Below, one piece after another: positions 55,449-64,000 of a stretch of 64,000 nucleotides of DNA. Source of the DNA: Bacteroidaceae bacterium. GTDB lineage: Bacteria > Bacteroidota > Bacteroidia > Bacteroidales > Bacteroidaceae. Within the stretch, counting starts at the first letter, position 1; every line of letters begins with the position of its first letter. The notes beneath the pieces are model-generated. The model did no database searches, was not told where the DNA came from, and worked only from the letters and a program-made list of their open reading frames with translations. The position numbers were made by a program, and so were the translations under genes. Where the stretch lies: the NCBI GenBank assembly GCA_017617805.1, contig JAFZVN010000002.1, positions 18,135 through 82,134 of the forward strand, written 5' to 3'.

Positions 55449-57848
55449 TCAGAACGGATAGCCGATGGCGAAGTGGAAGGCAACGGCATCCTTGAACTTG
55501 CGGAGGTTGTAGTAGGAGGAGGTGCCTGTGTCGTAGGGCGCATGGATGCCGACTCCGAGGTCGAGTCGCAGGATGAGGAAATCGAGGTTGTAGCGGATGC
55601 CTACGCCTGTGCCTACGGCCAAGGAATTGAAGAAGCCATCCACTCCGAAACGACCACCTGGAAGATCTTCGTCATCGCGCATCAGCCACACGTTTCCTGC
55701 ATCCACAAAGAGGGCTCCCTGTATCTGCTGAATGATGGGGAACCTGTATTCTGCATTCAGTTCAAGCTTTAGGTCACCTGTCTGGTCGAGGTAGGTGCCA
55801 TTGACTGTGTCGCGGTATCGGCCAGGACCAATGCTCCTGACGGCGAAGGCGCGGATGCTGTTGGCACCTCCGATGTAGAACATTTCGCTGTAGGGGGCAT
55901 AGTCGGAGTTTCCGTATGACCAGAGCGCCCCTAATTGCACACGTGTGGCGATGGAGGTCTTTTCAGTCAGGTGGAAGGTGTTCTTGAGGGTGAAGAGCAG
56001 CTTGAGGAACTGGGAGTATTGGGTGAAGAGGAGTTTCTTGTCTTTCTGGTAGAAGTCGAAACCAAGCAGGGCGTTGGTGGTATTGAGCAGGTTGCCCGAT
56101 TCCTTGACGGTGGCCTCGAAGTGCATGATGTGTGGGATGCGCTTGTTCCAGACGTTGTCGTAGATGATGGAATACTGTATGGCAGGGATGAACTGGTCGA
56201 GCAGGGAGGCGTAAAGGGATGGGTTGCGGAACATGATGGAGTCGAAACGCTCTGTGGTCTCCTGCATCTTGTTGTAGGAGATGGTGAAGGGTGAGAGCTG
56301 GTGGCTCCACGAACGTGAGGTCTGGAAGCTGTAGGTGGACTCGCCGATGAAGGAGATGAGTCGGTAGTAGTTAGCGCGGTTGAGCTGGTCGATGCTGAGG
56401 CGGAACTTGGTGGAAGTGGGGTACTTGTAGAAGCGTTTGTTGAGCCAGGGGAAGGCAATCCAAGGATAGGACAGGGATGCGTCGGCACCAAGCTCGTAGG
56501 AGTCGATGCGCTTGGGTGAATCGAACTGAGTACGGGTCTGCCACTCGTAACTGCCTTTGAGACCGACGGAGAGTGTCTCGCCATGATGGAATGCATTGCG
56601 TTTGGAAAGGGTGAGTCCGAGGTGAGGACCTATCTGGGAGTTGGACTTTTGGGTGATGTTGAAGTCAACCTCTGCCTCGACCAGTTGGTCGAGGGTGAGG
56701 TCGAGGCGCACATCCAGCGTGTCTGTCTTCAGTGGATTGTCGAACGTGGATAGGAATTCCTTGACAGAATGGTAGGAGTCGGTGGCGGACACGGAATCTC
56801 GGGGGATGAAATTCAGCTTGACGCTGGAGAAGATGTCCATCGAGTGGAGGTTGTTGAGTGTCTGATCCACCTTCGACTGGTCGAAGAGCTGACGATGCCA
56901 GAACTTGAAGTTCTTGAAGAGCACACGTGGAGCGACAGGCAGGCTCTTGCCCTGATAGGCGACCTTGATGCTGCGACGTGTGAGGGAATCGTCGTAGGTG
57001 TTTTGGGTACCGGCCAAACGACGCTGACGGCCTTCTGTGCTTCGCATATTCTGACGGATGTAGGCGCTGATGGTGCCGAAGTGGTATTTTCGGTTGGCTC
57101 GTTCAGGAATGTTGATGTCGGGAGCCACGAGCAGTTTGACCCGTTGAGGAATTAGCATCGAGTCAGCCAGATAGGTCACATAGTCAGGTCGATAGTAGTA
57201 GTAGCCGTTGTTGCGGAGGGCATTGACAATACGGGTCTTCTCGCTGGTGAGGTCGAATGTGGAGAATTGTCCTCCCATCTTGATGTAGGGTTCTTCTTGG
57301 GTCGCATGGATCAGGCTGTCCTGTTCGGGTGGGAAGACATAGCGGATGCTGTCGAAGAGGTAAGGTTCGCCCAGCGTGATGTCGTAGGCAATCTTCTTCT
57401 GTTGGTCACGACGCTGATCCACCAGGTGGTAATCGACCTTGCCACGGAAATAGCCGTAGTTCTGCAAGAGGTTGGTAGCCACTTTCACACGGATGTCGGG
57501 TGAAACCTGCGAAATGGTGATGGGTGTGGAAGCAAAAGCGTTGAAGAACCACTTGCTGAAACCTGTACGTTGCTTATCGACCAACGCATTATAGGTCCAC
57601 AGTCCCAACTGGAAGGGACTTCGGGCGTAGGAGCTACCTAAGATGGCTCCATTGGGCGCATAGTCAAGGGCTGCCTTCACCTCGACCAAAGCATTCTCCT
57701 CAGCCAGCGTTCCTTTCTCGTTCTCCACCTTCACCTTGTCGATGCCGGTGTAGAGGAACTCATCCTCTGGCAGATTCGGAATCACTGAACATCCTGCCAG
57801 CATGCCCAATACATATAATATAACTATGTGTGTGATGACCTTCTTCAT
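55449..57848 (-). CDS. tamL: TamL-type BamA-family outer membrane lipoprotein
   Basis: 799 residues. Lipobox LAGC with Cys20, as in Bacteroidetes TamL, which differs from the non-lipidated TamA of Proteobacteria. POTRA-like periplasmic domains come first (~25-400), then an Omp85 barrel with GGANSIRAFAVRSIGPGRY (the conserved barrel motif around residue ~660) and a terminal strand FHFAIGYPF ending in Phe. It partners TamB in outer membrane assembly or lipid transport. Its ATG overlaps the tamB stop by 4 bases, so they are translationally coupled. Confidence 0.92.
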   Translation of the reverse strand: MKKVITHIVILYVLGMLAGCSVIPNLPEDEFLYTGIDKVKVENEKGTLAEENALVEVKAALDYAPNGAILGSSYARSPFQLGLWTYNALVDKQRTGFSKWFFNAFASTPITISQVSPDIRVKVATNLLQNYGYFRGKVDYHLVDQRRDQQKKIAYDITLGEPYLFDSIRYVFPPEQDSLIHATQEEPYIKMGGQFSTFDLTSEKTRIVNALRNNGYYYYRPDYVTYLADSMLIPQRVKLLVAPDINIPERANRKYHFGTISAYIRQNMRSTEGRQRRLAGTQNTYDDSLTRRSIKVAYQGKSLPVAPRVLFKNFKFWHRQLFDQSKVDQTLNNLHSMDIFSSVKLNFIPRDSVSATDSYHSVKEFLSTFDNPLKTDTLDVRLDLTLDQLVEAEVDFNITQKSNSQIGPHLGLTLSKRNAFHHGETLSVGLKGSYEWQTRTQFDSPKRIDSYELGADASLSYPWIAFPWLNKRFYKYPTSTKFRLSIDQLNRANYYRLISFIGESTYSFQTSRSWSHQLSPFTISYNKMQETTERFDSIMFRNPSLYASLLDQFIPAIQYSIIYDNVWNKRIPHIMHFEATVKESGNLLNTTNALLGFDFYQKDKKLLFTQYSQFLKLLFTLKNTFHLTEKTSIATRVQLGALWSYGNSDYAPYSEMFYIGGANSIRAFAVRSIGPGRYRDTVNGTYLDQTGDLKLELNAEYRFPIIQQIQGALFVDAGNVWLMRDDEDLPGGRFGVDGFFNSLAVGTGVGIRYNLDFLILRLDLGVGIHAPYDTGTSSYYNLRKFKDAVAFHFAIGYPF

Positions 57849-60800
57849 TCTTCTTTCTTTTCTGTGTTCGTATCAGACTGCTCTTCTTTGGCATCGGTCA
57901 TGCTCCTGCGAGCACGTTCTGGCATTTTTTCCTCTTCCTGTTTGCGCCAGATGAGGAGGTCGGAAAGCTTATCGACTTTGCGACGGAGCAGGATACCTGC
58001 ACCATTCATGTCAATCTGACCTTCGATGAGGTTGGAGAAGTCTCGCTGGTGGAAGAGTCTGACATATTGTGAGCCTCCGTTATCAAGTCGCCATTCGAGG
58101 GACACGTCATCGATATAAGCACCTGACTCATGACGAGTCTTGTCGCCATCGGAACTGACCTTACCGCCAATCACCACATTGAGACGGTCGGAGAAGAACT
58201 TGCGCGAGAACTTGAAGGAGTAGTCAGTACGGGTGGTACCATCATCGCGTGTCATCTTCTCCATACCCACATCCACATTCACCATCGTGGACATGGCCTT
58301 GCCTGCGATGTTGTTGATTTCGTTCTGAAGGAATGCATTGAGGGCATTGCCAGCCGTGAATCCCTTGCGGTTGCTGCCTGAGAGGTACATGCCTGTCGCC
58401 AACATACCGATCGCAAGCTTGTTCTTATCTTCGACTGAATAACCGGCCAGCTCGTTCTGCACAGCCAGATCCTCTGGTGCCTCGATGGTGAACTCCAGTC
58501 CCATATCGTTGAGCGAATTGGTAATCTTCAGACCCGTCTCGAACAGCACCGTTCGACTGGCGCCATCGCCATCGCCTACAGCAGCTCTCACCCGTTCTGT
58601 GGCAGCGATGTTGAGTGTGGGATTGGTAGGTTCGCCCACAAACTCAATATAAGAGCCCTTGTGGATGGTGAATGTCTTGAGCGGAATGACAGGCAGGGTG
58701 TATTTCATCTCACCCTCATTGATGGTGTATCGTCCCTGCATGTTGATGGCTCCTTCAGGCGTGTAGGTCATCGTGACAGAGCCGCCTCCCTGCACATTCA
58801 CATAACTCTGCTTGTCGGCAGAGAACTCACCATTGAGCTTGGCGCCATCCTCGATGCTGAGCGTGAGGTTCATATCGATGCCTGTGAACGACTTGCGAGG
58901 GATGAACTCCTCAGAAGCGGGTGGGGCACTAGAATCGACGAAGGTGACAATATCTTCGAGACGGTCACTCTGATAGAGCGCCGTTTCAGACAGCACATAG
59001 GTGATGTTGGTGGTGGGGAGCACACGCACGAGGCCACGAATGGTCAAGTCCTTGGTGGAGCCGATGACACGTGCAAAGAAGTCGCCATACATGTCGCCAT
59101 AGAGCAGAGAGCGCCTGGTCTGTTTGGCTTCGATGACCTTGACGTTGCGACCATTGAGGGAGAGCGACATGAAGATCTCGTCGAGATTGGCAAAATCCAC
59201 ATAACCATTGAGGGTAAGCGGATTCTTGTCGGCACCATAGAACTTGAAGTCGTTGAAGTCCACTCGGCTGTTGTTGAACACGATGCTGTCGTTGGCCATA
59301 GCGAGGTTGAAGTTATAAGGCACAGAGAGCAAATGCACGTCTTGGGGCAGCAAAGCGCCGTTGAAGATCAGTGCGCTGGTAGGACCTGTCACCTTGATAT
59401 TGCCTCCTAAATGGCCGTCGAAGCCCACGATTTGTCCAGGGATGAAAGGTGAGAACATCTCCATCGGCACATCCATAAAGGAGAGGTCGGCATTGACTTC
59501 CCCTTCGCCTTCTGCGTCGTACATACCTTCCAGTTGGAGAATTTTTTGGTCGTTGATGGCCAATTCCGCATTGATGTCGTGTTCTGTATCGCCCTTCGGC
59601 ATATAAGTGAAGTTCGAGGATAGGTCGCCCATCTGCTGACCCTCATAACTGAATTGCTGGGCATCCACCTCACCCTCCACGAGGAAGTTGTCTCCTTGGT
59701 CAATATAGGTGGCATCGAGGTGCAACATGCCGTCCATCGTGGGCAATCCAGGAATGGGCAGCACTTTCAATAGTTCACCAAGCTTGAGGTCGTTGACAAT
59801 CACATTGGCAATCTGCTTGCCTGTAGCACCCTCATCGGCATAGACTGCCACATAACAACTGTCCGCCAAGCCCGTCAGTCGCACATCTGCCATGATGGGT
59901 CGATTCGGATGGGTGACGATGTAGTTGTCTGGATTGATGGAGAACTTCCGGAATCCGATGATGGGTTGTTGGGGATATAGGCTGTAGTTGACACAAGTAT
60001 CGTTGGCCAAGCCTTTCACACCCAAATCAATGCCTTGACGGTTCTTTTTGTCGAAATAAGTCAAATGGGCATCCACCTCGTTGGCCTTTACATGTCCATC
60101 AAGATAAGCACGGAATGCAGGCAAGAGTGGCTGATCCTTGCATTGCACACCTGCATAGTATTCGAGTTGTGATTCGCCTTGCTCCACTTCAAAGAAGGCC
60201 GTATCCACTCGAAGGCTGTCTTTCTTGAATCCATACACATGTCCATATCCCACCAATCCACGTTCAGGCGAAGACTCCACATCGGCTGAGAACTCATTGA
60301 AATGGATGCCATACGTGTTGAGCACTGAAAGCAAGGGATTGTCCTGTCCTGCTGTCGCATGGAGCGAAAGGGCAGGCAGATAGGCCTTCAATGCATCGAG
60401 ATCCACATCGTGCTGCTTGAACTGTCTGAAAGCTTCCTTCTGGAATCGTACCAATTGTGGATTGAGGTTGAACATGTTGTTAGGCGTGAAGAAGACGGCA
60501 TTGAGGTCGCCTGTTCGCAGGGTGGCAAGGGTGGTGTCTTTCAACGCCTCTGCATAGAGGCTGAATTCATGGGTGATGATGCTGTCGCCTCCCAAATTGA
60601 GATGGAGCGAGGTGATATCCGATTCTACCTTGAAGATCTTGTCGAGGTTGTAAGAGAAATTCATCGAACCGTTCGTGCTGACCAATAGGATGTCATCGCT
60701 GAAGCCCATCTTTTGTACATCAGCAAACGGCAGGTCGAGATTCAACACGCCCTCTACCAGGTTTTTCTTCAACGTTCCATCGAAATTGAAGGACGTCTGC

Positions 60801-62404
60801 AGCTGGTCATTGTCAGCCATCATATCTAACAAGAGCTTCTGACCCTTCAGCGTAGCATTTGTATCGATGTTGCTGAGGTTTATCTTACCGTAATAACCGT
60901 TGGAGAGATGAGCCGTTGCATCGAGCGTGGTGGCAGGAGAGAAGACATCAAAGCCTCGTCCTGTCGCATCTACCTTGCCCGTCACTACACAAGATTCTTC
61001 CAACGGCACATAGTGATTGAGCACTACATTGTTGAACGAACCATTGACCCTGTACGCATCGGAGGCCATCACATAGCCACCTTCCAAATCAACGCTTGCC
61101 CCATTCGCATCCTTTGCCTTTAGACGAGTCTTCAGCGAGAGGTCATCAGCCACATTCCAGAGCGTGGCACTTCCGTCTGCCAACAACTTGCCTGGCACTT
61201 TGAGGTGCAGCTCACTCACTTCGAGGGTTTCGAGATTGCCATCTGCCTTCAACTGCAGTTCGATGGGACGGGCAGGCAATTCCTTGTTCAGCATGGCACA
61301 TGTCTCCTTCGTGTCAGCTCCTCCCATACGGGTGAAATATATGACATCGCCTTTTCCGATTTGACCTTCGCCAAGCAGGGAGAACTTGCCCGGATTCTCA
61401 TCATCGAAGGCATTTAAATCCATCCGATAAGCTACCGTCAAATCACTCTCATCCGTCTTCAGATGGAGCTTGGGAACCGTCAGAGAAAGCGAATCCATCT
61501 CCACTCGTCCCTGCATCTCTGCAATGGTGAGTCCTGATTGCTCTGTGGCAGCCAATTCAGTCAGACGGACAGAGAAATCGTCACCCACATACGACAGCGA
61601 ATCCAATCGCAAGTGAGCTACATCAAACAGCAAATGATTGGGGTCAAGTTGTTCTGGCTTTGGACGCTCTTTCTGAAGGGTATAGGCAATTTTAGAATCT
61701 TGCAAATCCAACCAATCTACTCGATAAGCCCCTTCCTTCAAGTCCAGATAGGCTTTCGTGTTGGCCTGACCAATGTCTGCCCCCACCCATGTGCTATCCG
61801 CATTCGGCGTGAGCAATATGTTCAGCTTCACCTGTTGCAGCGTCAAATCATCCAGCTGCACTCGCCAGTCAACCGTCGTTGTGTCTTCGGGCACAGAATC
61901 ATTCATCAGCACTGCCAAATCAGCTTCTCTCAACAGTGCCTCATTTACCACAGCAAGTCCATTCTTGATGTCTGTGCTGTGGGAATTGAGACTCAATTCT
62001 GCCAGGTTTCCTTTGATGACACAAGCGTCAATCATCCCCTTTGTGTTCAGCTTGGCATCATACAGATGAATGCCATCCACCTCAGCCTGCAAATCCAATA
62101 GTGGCAAGGCCTTCACGCTGATGTCCAACTCACGGGCAGCCAAGACCGTGTCGCCCTCCTCAATCGCCACAATTCCTCCCATCGAGAGGTCAAGTGGAAA
62201 CTTCAGATGAACGCTTTCCACAGTCACCTCCATACCCATTTCTTCGCTCAGCACTTCTGCTGCCTTATCGACTGCGAATTTTTGAACAGGAGGCAGATAA
62301 ATCAACACGAAAAGTAACAGCAATAAGAAGATTGGAGTTAGCACAATCCACAAAAGGATGCGCCAACTCCAACCTAAAAGCGTATACTTTCCGTACCTTT
62401 TCAT
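57845..62404 (-). CDS. tamB: TamB/DUF490 translocation and assembly module protein
   Basis: 1519 residues. One N-terminal membrane helix (ILLWIVLTPIFLLLLLFVLI) and an AsmA-like start (DKAAEVLSEEMGMEVTVESV), then a long series of beta strands forming a periplasm-spanning groove, and the C-terminal TamB domain (~1080-1480, FTIHKGSYIEFVGEPTNPTL, KNKLAIGMLATGMYL). The tail is acidic and charged. The ATG at 62404 is chosen; a longer frame to 62467 would translate the TTGAAGAA repeat. First gene of the tamB-tamL operon. Confidence 0.93.
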   Translation of the reverse strand: MKRYGKYTLLGWSWRILLWIVLTPIFLLLLLFVLIYLPPVQKFAVDKAAEVLSEEMGMEVTVESVHLKFPLDLSMGGIVAIEEGDTVLAARELDISVKALPLLDLQAEVDGIHLYDAKLNTKGMIDACVIKGNLAELSLNSHSTDIKNGLAVVNEALLREADLAVLMNDSVPEDTTTVDWRVQLDDLTLQQVKLNILLTPNADSTWVGADIGQANTKAYLDLKEGAYRVDWLDLQDSKIAYTLQKERPKPEQLDPNHLLFDVAHLRLDSLSYVGDDFSVRLTELAATEQSGLTIAEMQGRVEMDSLSLTVPKLHLKTDESDLTVAYRMDLNAFDDENPGKFSLLGEGQIGKGDVIYFTRMGGADTKETCAMLNKELPARPIELQLKADGNLETLEVSELHLKVPGKLLADGSATLWNVADDLSLKTRLKAKDANGASVDLEGGYVMASDAYRVNGSFNNVVLNHYVPLEESCVVTGKVDATGRGFDVFSPATTLDATAHLSNGYYGKINLSNIDTNATLKGQKLLLDMMADNDQLQTSFNFDGTLKKNLVEGVLNLDLPFADVQKMGFSDDILLVSTNGSMNFSYNLDKIFKVESDITSLHLNLGGDSIITHEFSLYAEALKDTTLATLRTGDLNAVFFTPNNMFNLNPQLVRFQKEAFRQFKQHDVDLDALKAYLPALSLHATAGQDNPLLSVLNTYGIHFNEFSADVESSPERGLVGYGHVYGFKKDSLRVDTAFFEVEQGESQLEYYAGVQCKDQPLLPAFRAYLDGHVKANEVDAHLTYFDKKNRQGIDLGVKGLANDTCVNYSLYPQQPIIGFRKFSINPDNYIVTHPNRPIMADVRLTGLADSCYVAVYADEGATGKQIANVIVNDLKLGELLKVLPIPGLPTMDGMLHLDATYIDQGDNFLVEGEVDAQQFSYEGQQMGDLSSNFTYMPKGDTEHDINAELAINDQKILQLEGMYDAEGEGEVNADLSFMDVPMEMFSPFIPGQIVGFDGHLGGNIKVTGPTSALIFNGALLPQDVHLLSVPYNFNLAMANDSIVFNNSRVDFNDFKFYGADKNPLTLNGYVDFANLDEIFMSLSLNGRNVKVIEAKQTRRSLLYGDMYGDFFARVIGSTKDLTIRGLVRVLPTTNITYVLSETALYQSDRLEDIVTFVDSSAPPASEEFIPRKSFTGIDMNLTLSIEDGAKLNGEFSADKQSYVNVQGGGSVTMTYTPEGAINMQGRYTINEGEMKYTLPVIPLKTFTIHKGSYIEFVGEPTNPTLNIAATERVRAAVGDGDGASRTVLFETGLKITNSLNDMGLEFTIEAPEDLAVQNELAGYSVEDKNKLAIGMLATGMYLSGSNRKGFTAGNALNAFLQNEINNIAGKAMSTMVNVDVGMEKMTRDDGTTRTDYSFKFSRKFFSDRLNVVIGGKVSSDGDKTRHESGAYIDDVSLEWRLDNGGSQYVRLFHQRDFSNLIEGQIDMNGAGILLRRKVDKLSDLLIWRKQEEEKMPERARRSMTDAKEEQSDTNTEKKEE

Positions 62405-62505
62405 TCTGAAAATTAAAAAATTGAAGAATTGAAAAATTGAAGTTAGCTTACGCTTTCCAAACCGCATGGCAACTTCAATTCTTCAATCTTTCAATTCTTC
62501 AATCT
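62405..62505. repeat. TTGAAGAA repeat tract between mdh and tamB
   Basis: Two short tracts: AATTGAAGAATTGAAAAATT (62418-62437) and CTTCAATTCTTCAATCTTTC (62473-62492), the latter ending against the mdh stop codon. They are inverted relative to each other, so they could pair in a transcript and act as a weak terminator for mdh. Confidence 0.65.
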
Positions 62506-63504
62506 TTAGAGGTTTGGATTAATCTTGCTCCACTCTGAGATAGGAGGAACGATGTTGAGCGTTACGAGTTCATCACGCATCTTGCAGAGGTGCTCGTAAG
62601 AAGCATCCAACTTCGCCATCTCCTCAGGAGTACCAGCAGGCATCTTGTAAGTGCAGCCGTTCGTGTCGAGCGTGGTGTCCATCGCCATCATGATGTGGTT
62701 GTACTTCTCGTTGTTCACGTATGTGCCAGCTGGCCAACGGAACTTCTCACCACCCATCACGGAACGAATCATCTCAACCGAGCAGAATGCAGGGCTCTGC
62801 CATGAAGAACGTCCACGAAGTTCGATGATCTTCGCGCCACCCTTTGTCACAGCCACCTTCAGCTCTTCCCACTCCTCCTGAGTGCAAGCAGGAGTGCCGA
62901 TGAGTTCGTTGAGAGGCTTGCCAGCCACCTTCACAGCGCTGCCAAACACAGCCATCTGCTCACCATGACCACCATATGTAGCACAACCAGTCACCTCATA
63001 CTGCTTCACACCAAACTTCTTGGCCAGAGCAGACTGCAGACGAGTAGAGTCGAGGGCAGCAAGTGTGGTCACCTGACCTGGCTTCAAACCAGAGTACAAC
63101 AGTGTCACCAGACCAGTCAAGTCAGCAGGGTTGAAAATCACGGTCACGTGCTTCACATCAGGGCAGTAAGTCTTGATGTTCTGACCCAGTTCCTCAGCAA
63201 TCTTGCAGTTGCCAGCGAGCAGATCCTCACGAGTCATGCCAGCCTTACGAGGAGCACCACCAGAAGAGATGATGTACTTGGCATCCTTGAACGCCTCAGC
63301 CACATCAGTGGTAGCCGTCAGGTTCACGCCATCATAACCGCAATGGAACATCTCTTCCATCACACCCTCCATGCCAGGAGCATACACATCATACAGACAC
63401 ACATTAGGAGTCAGCTTCATTGTCAGAGCCAACTGAACCATCGTGGAACCGATTGCACCACCGGCACCCACAATCACGAGCTTGTCGTTAGTTAAAAATC
63501 CCAT
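62506..63504 (-). CDS. mdh: Malate dehydrogenase
   Basis: 332 residues from the ATG at 63504. NAD-binding GAGGAIGS (residues 13-20), IISSGGAPRKAGMTREDLL (mobile loop with substrate-binding Arg residues), FNPADLTGLV, and the catalytic His in CATYGGHGEQMAVFG. Interconverts malate and oxaloacetate, here probably in the reductive branch to succinate or propionate typical of these anaerobes. A longer frame to 63627 passes through the promoter box (63549-63541) and a repeat, and is rejected. Confidence 0.95.
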   Translation of the reverse strand: MGFLTNDKLVIVGAGGAIGSTMVQLALTMKLTPNVCLYDVYAPGMEGVMEEMFHCGYDGVNLTATTDVAEAFKDAKYIISSGGAPRKAGMTREDLLAGNCKIAEELGQNIKTYCPDVKHVTVIFNPADLTGLVTLLYSGLKPGQVTTLAALDSTRLQSALAKKFGVKQYEVTGCATYGGHGEQMAVFGSAVKVAGKPLNELIGTPACTQEEWEELKVAVTKGGAKIIELRGRSSWQSPAFCSVEMIRSVMGGEKFRWPAGTYVNNEKYNHIMMAMDTTLDTNGCTYKMPAGTPEEMAKLDASYEHLCKMRDELVTLNIVPPISEWSKINPNL

Positions 63505-63540
63505 AATACTATTAATGTTAAGCGTTAATACGATATATGT

Positions 63541-63549
63541 GCAAAGATA
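63541..63549 (-). promoter_or_regulatory. -7 promoter element of mdh (TATCTTTGC)
   Basis: The minus strand reads TATCTTTGC from 63549 to 63541, 36 bases before the mdh ATG. It fixes the start at 63504. Confidence 0.65.
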
Positions 63550-63612
63550 CCTCTTTTTCCGATAACACACAACAAATCTCCCTTTTTTTTCTTCAACCAC
63601 CCAATTTTTTTG

Positions 63613-63642
63613 TTTTTCACTTTTCATTTTTCACTTTTCAAC
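63613..63642. repeat. Short-period repeat (TTTTCAC type)
   Basis: Three to four units of TTTTCACTTTTCATT-like sequence upstream of the mdh promoter; it is the reverse complement of the tract at 41455-41495. Confidence 0.7.
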
Positions 63643-63720
63643 ATACCCATTCTGGGTGATTTCACAGATTTATCAGATTTTCTGAGTCATCTGTTTCATT
63701 GCTCGCGAACGGGCAACAGG

Positions 63721-63755
63721 TTTTAAGGAAGCGGAAAACACATTTATCCTTAAAA
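63721..63755. promoter_or_regulatory. 9-bp inverted repeat upstream of the HU-HIG gene
   Basis: TTTTAAGGA (63721-63729) and TCCTTAAAA (63747-63755) are perfect inverted repeats with a 17-base spacer, ending 12 bases before the ATG. An operator or leader hairpin is possible. No TAnnTTTG box was found near it. Confidence 0.4.
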
Positions 63756-63767
63756 TTTTAACAAATT

Positions 63768-64000
63768 ATGGCATTGAAAGTGAAAGCAGTGGAACGACTG
63801 CTGAAGTTTGACAAGAACGATGCGGGCGAGTACCGCTACGTGATGAAACCGGAACTGTACATCCCCCTCAAGGAGGAGAAGGTGATCCGCGAGGCTGCAC
63901 TGCGCAGCGGCGTGAGCCAGGGCGTGATGAAAGCCTGCTGGGACGCAGCCGGCGAAGTGATCAAGGCATGGGCGACGGAAGGTCACTCCGTGGCGCTCCC
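63768..64000 (+). CDS. HU-family DNA-binding protein (HU-HIG type), 5' part only
   Basis: The first 77 codons are present; the gene runs off the window. The start MALKVKAVERLLKFDKNDAG and the following PLKEEKVIREAALRSGVSQG fit the HU-like domain of Bacteroidetes HU-HIG proteins, which often add a winged helix, Ig-like or Gly-rich tail. Its codons are clearly richer in third-position G and C (CGC, GGC, CTG, ATC, AAG) than those of the neighbouring genes, a sign of a different history or expression level. Role in chromosome structure is inferred from family. Confidence 0.8.
   Translation, partial: MALKVKAVERLLKFDKNDAGEYRYVMKPELYIPLKEEKVIREAALRSGVSQGVMKACWDAAGEVIKAWATEGHSVAL

Noticed and set aside
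62405-62467. Upstream extension of tamB
   Set aside because: It would translate the TTGAAGAA repeat (FQFFNFLIF) and push the membrane helix away from the N-terminus.
63505-63627. Upstream extension of mdh
   Set aside because: It crosses the -7 promoter element and a repeat, and adds residues absent from the family.

Overview
The window comes from a Bacteroidales genome, most likely a Prevotella-like gut or rumen organism. The evidence is SusC/SusD pairs, lipoproteins with acidic residues straight after the lipobox cysteine, promoters of the Bacteroidetes form (TTTG, about 19-21 bp, TAnnTTTGC), type IX secretion (T9SS)-style C-terminal sorting domains, a TamL/TamB pair, and a HU protein of the Bacteroidetes HU-HIG type. 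No rRNA, tRNA, CRISPR array, integrase or transposase gene was seen.

Layout. (1) 1-11673: a nutrient-uptake locus with two SusC/SusD pairs (the first SusC is cut by the window edge) separated by two large fasciclin-domain lipoproteins; no enzyme or regulator is visible. A clean terminator closes it at 11707-11749. (2) 11792-19206: housekeeping genes. A receiver/pyruvate-phosphate-dikinase-N fusion converges on NAD kinase; NAD kinase diverges from exbB-exbD-tonB-DJ-1-ispD through two overlapping promoters. (3) 19360-22979: two paralogous MORN-repeat proteins with GTG and TTG starts enclose a PrsW-type membrane protease and a GH43-like enzyme. (4) 23022-23242: a small MITE-like inverted-repeat element. 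(5) 23261-28915: MscS channel, short-chain dehydrogenase, and a membrane beta-propeller/AraC regulator with no kinase or receiver domain. (6) 29171-37013: a large duplicated secreted protein, a small T9SS-tagged protein coupled to a Cthe_2159-like carbohydrate-binding protein, then a LytS/LytTR two-component pair that carries tandem GGAGCAA heptamers inside its coding sequences. (7) 37199-54427: rfbC, then a complete starch utilisation system: susR facing susA-susB-susC-susD-susE-susF-susG and a sugar permease. (8) 54504-63504: BASS-family transporter, the tamL/tamB operon and malate dehydrogenase. (9) 63768-end: start of a HU-HIG protein.

How the parts fit. ExbB/ExbD/TonB supply the energy used by the SusC porins. 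In the Sus cluster the surface lipoproteins D, E and F bind starch, the secreted amylase cuts it, SusC imports oligosaccharides, periplasmic SusA and SusB reduce them to glucose, and the permease would carry products inward. SusR is the expected maltose-responsive activator. The amylase here has a T9SS-like tail rather than a lipobox, and it lies behind a strong intercistronic hairpin.

The most unusual features are the heptamer repeat inside the response regulator (a possible phase-variation switch), a wider family of short-period degenerate repeats filling intergenic gaps, the MITE-like element, and the palindromic nadK/exbB promoter pair. Starts were chosen by signal peptides, promoter position and absence of repeat-derived N-terminal extensions.
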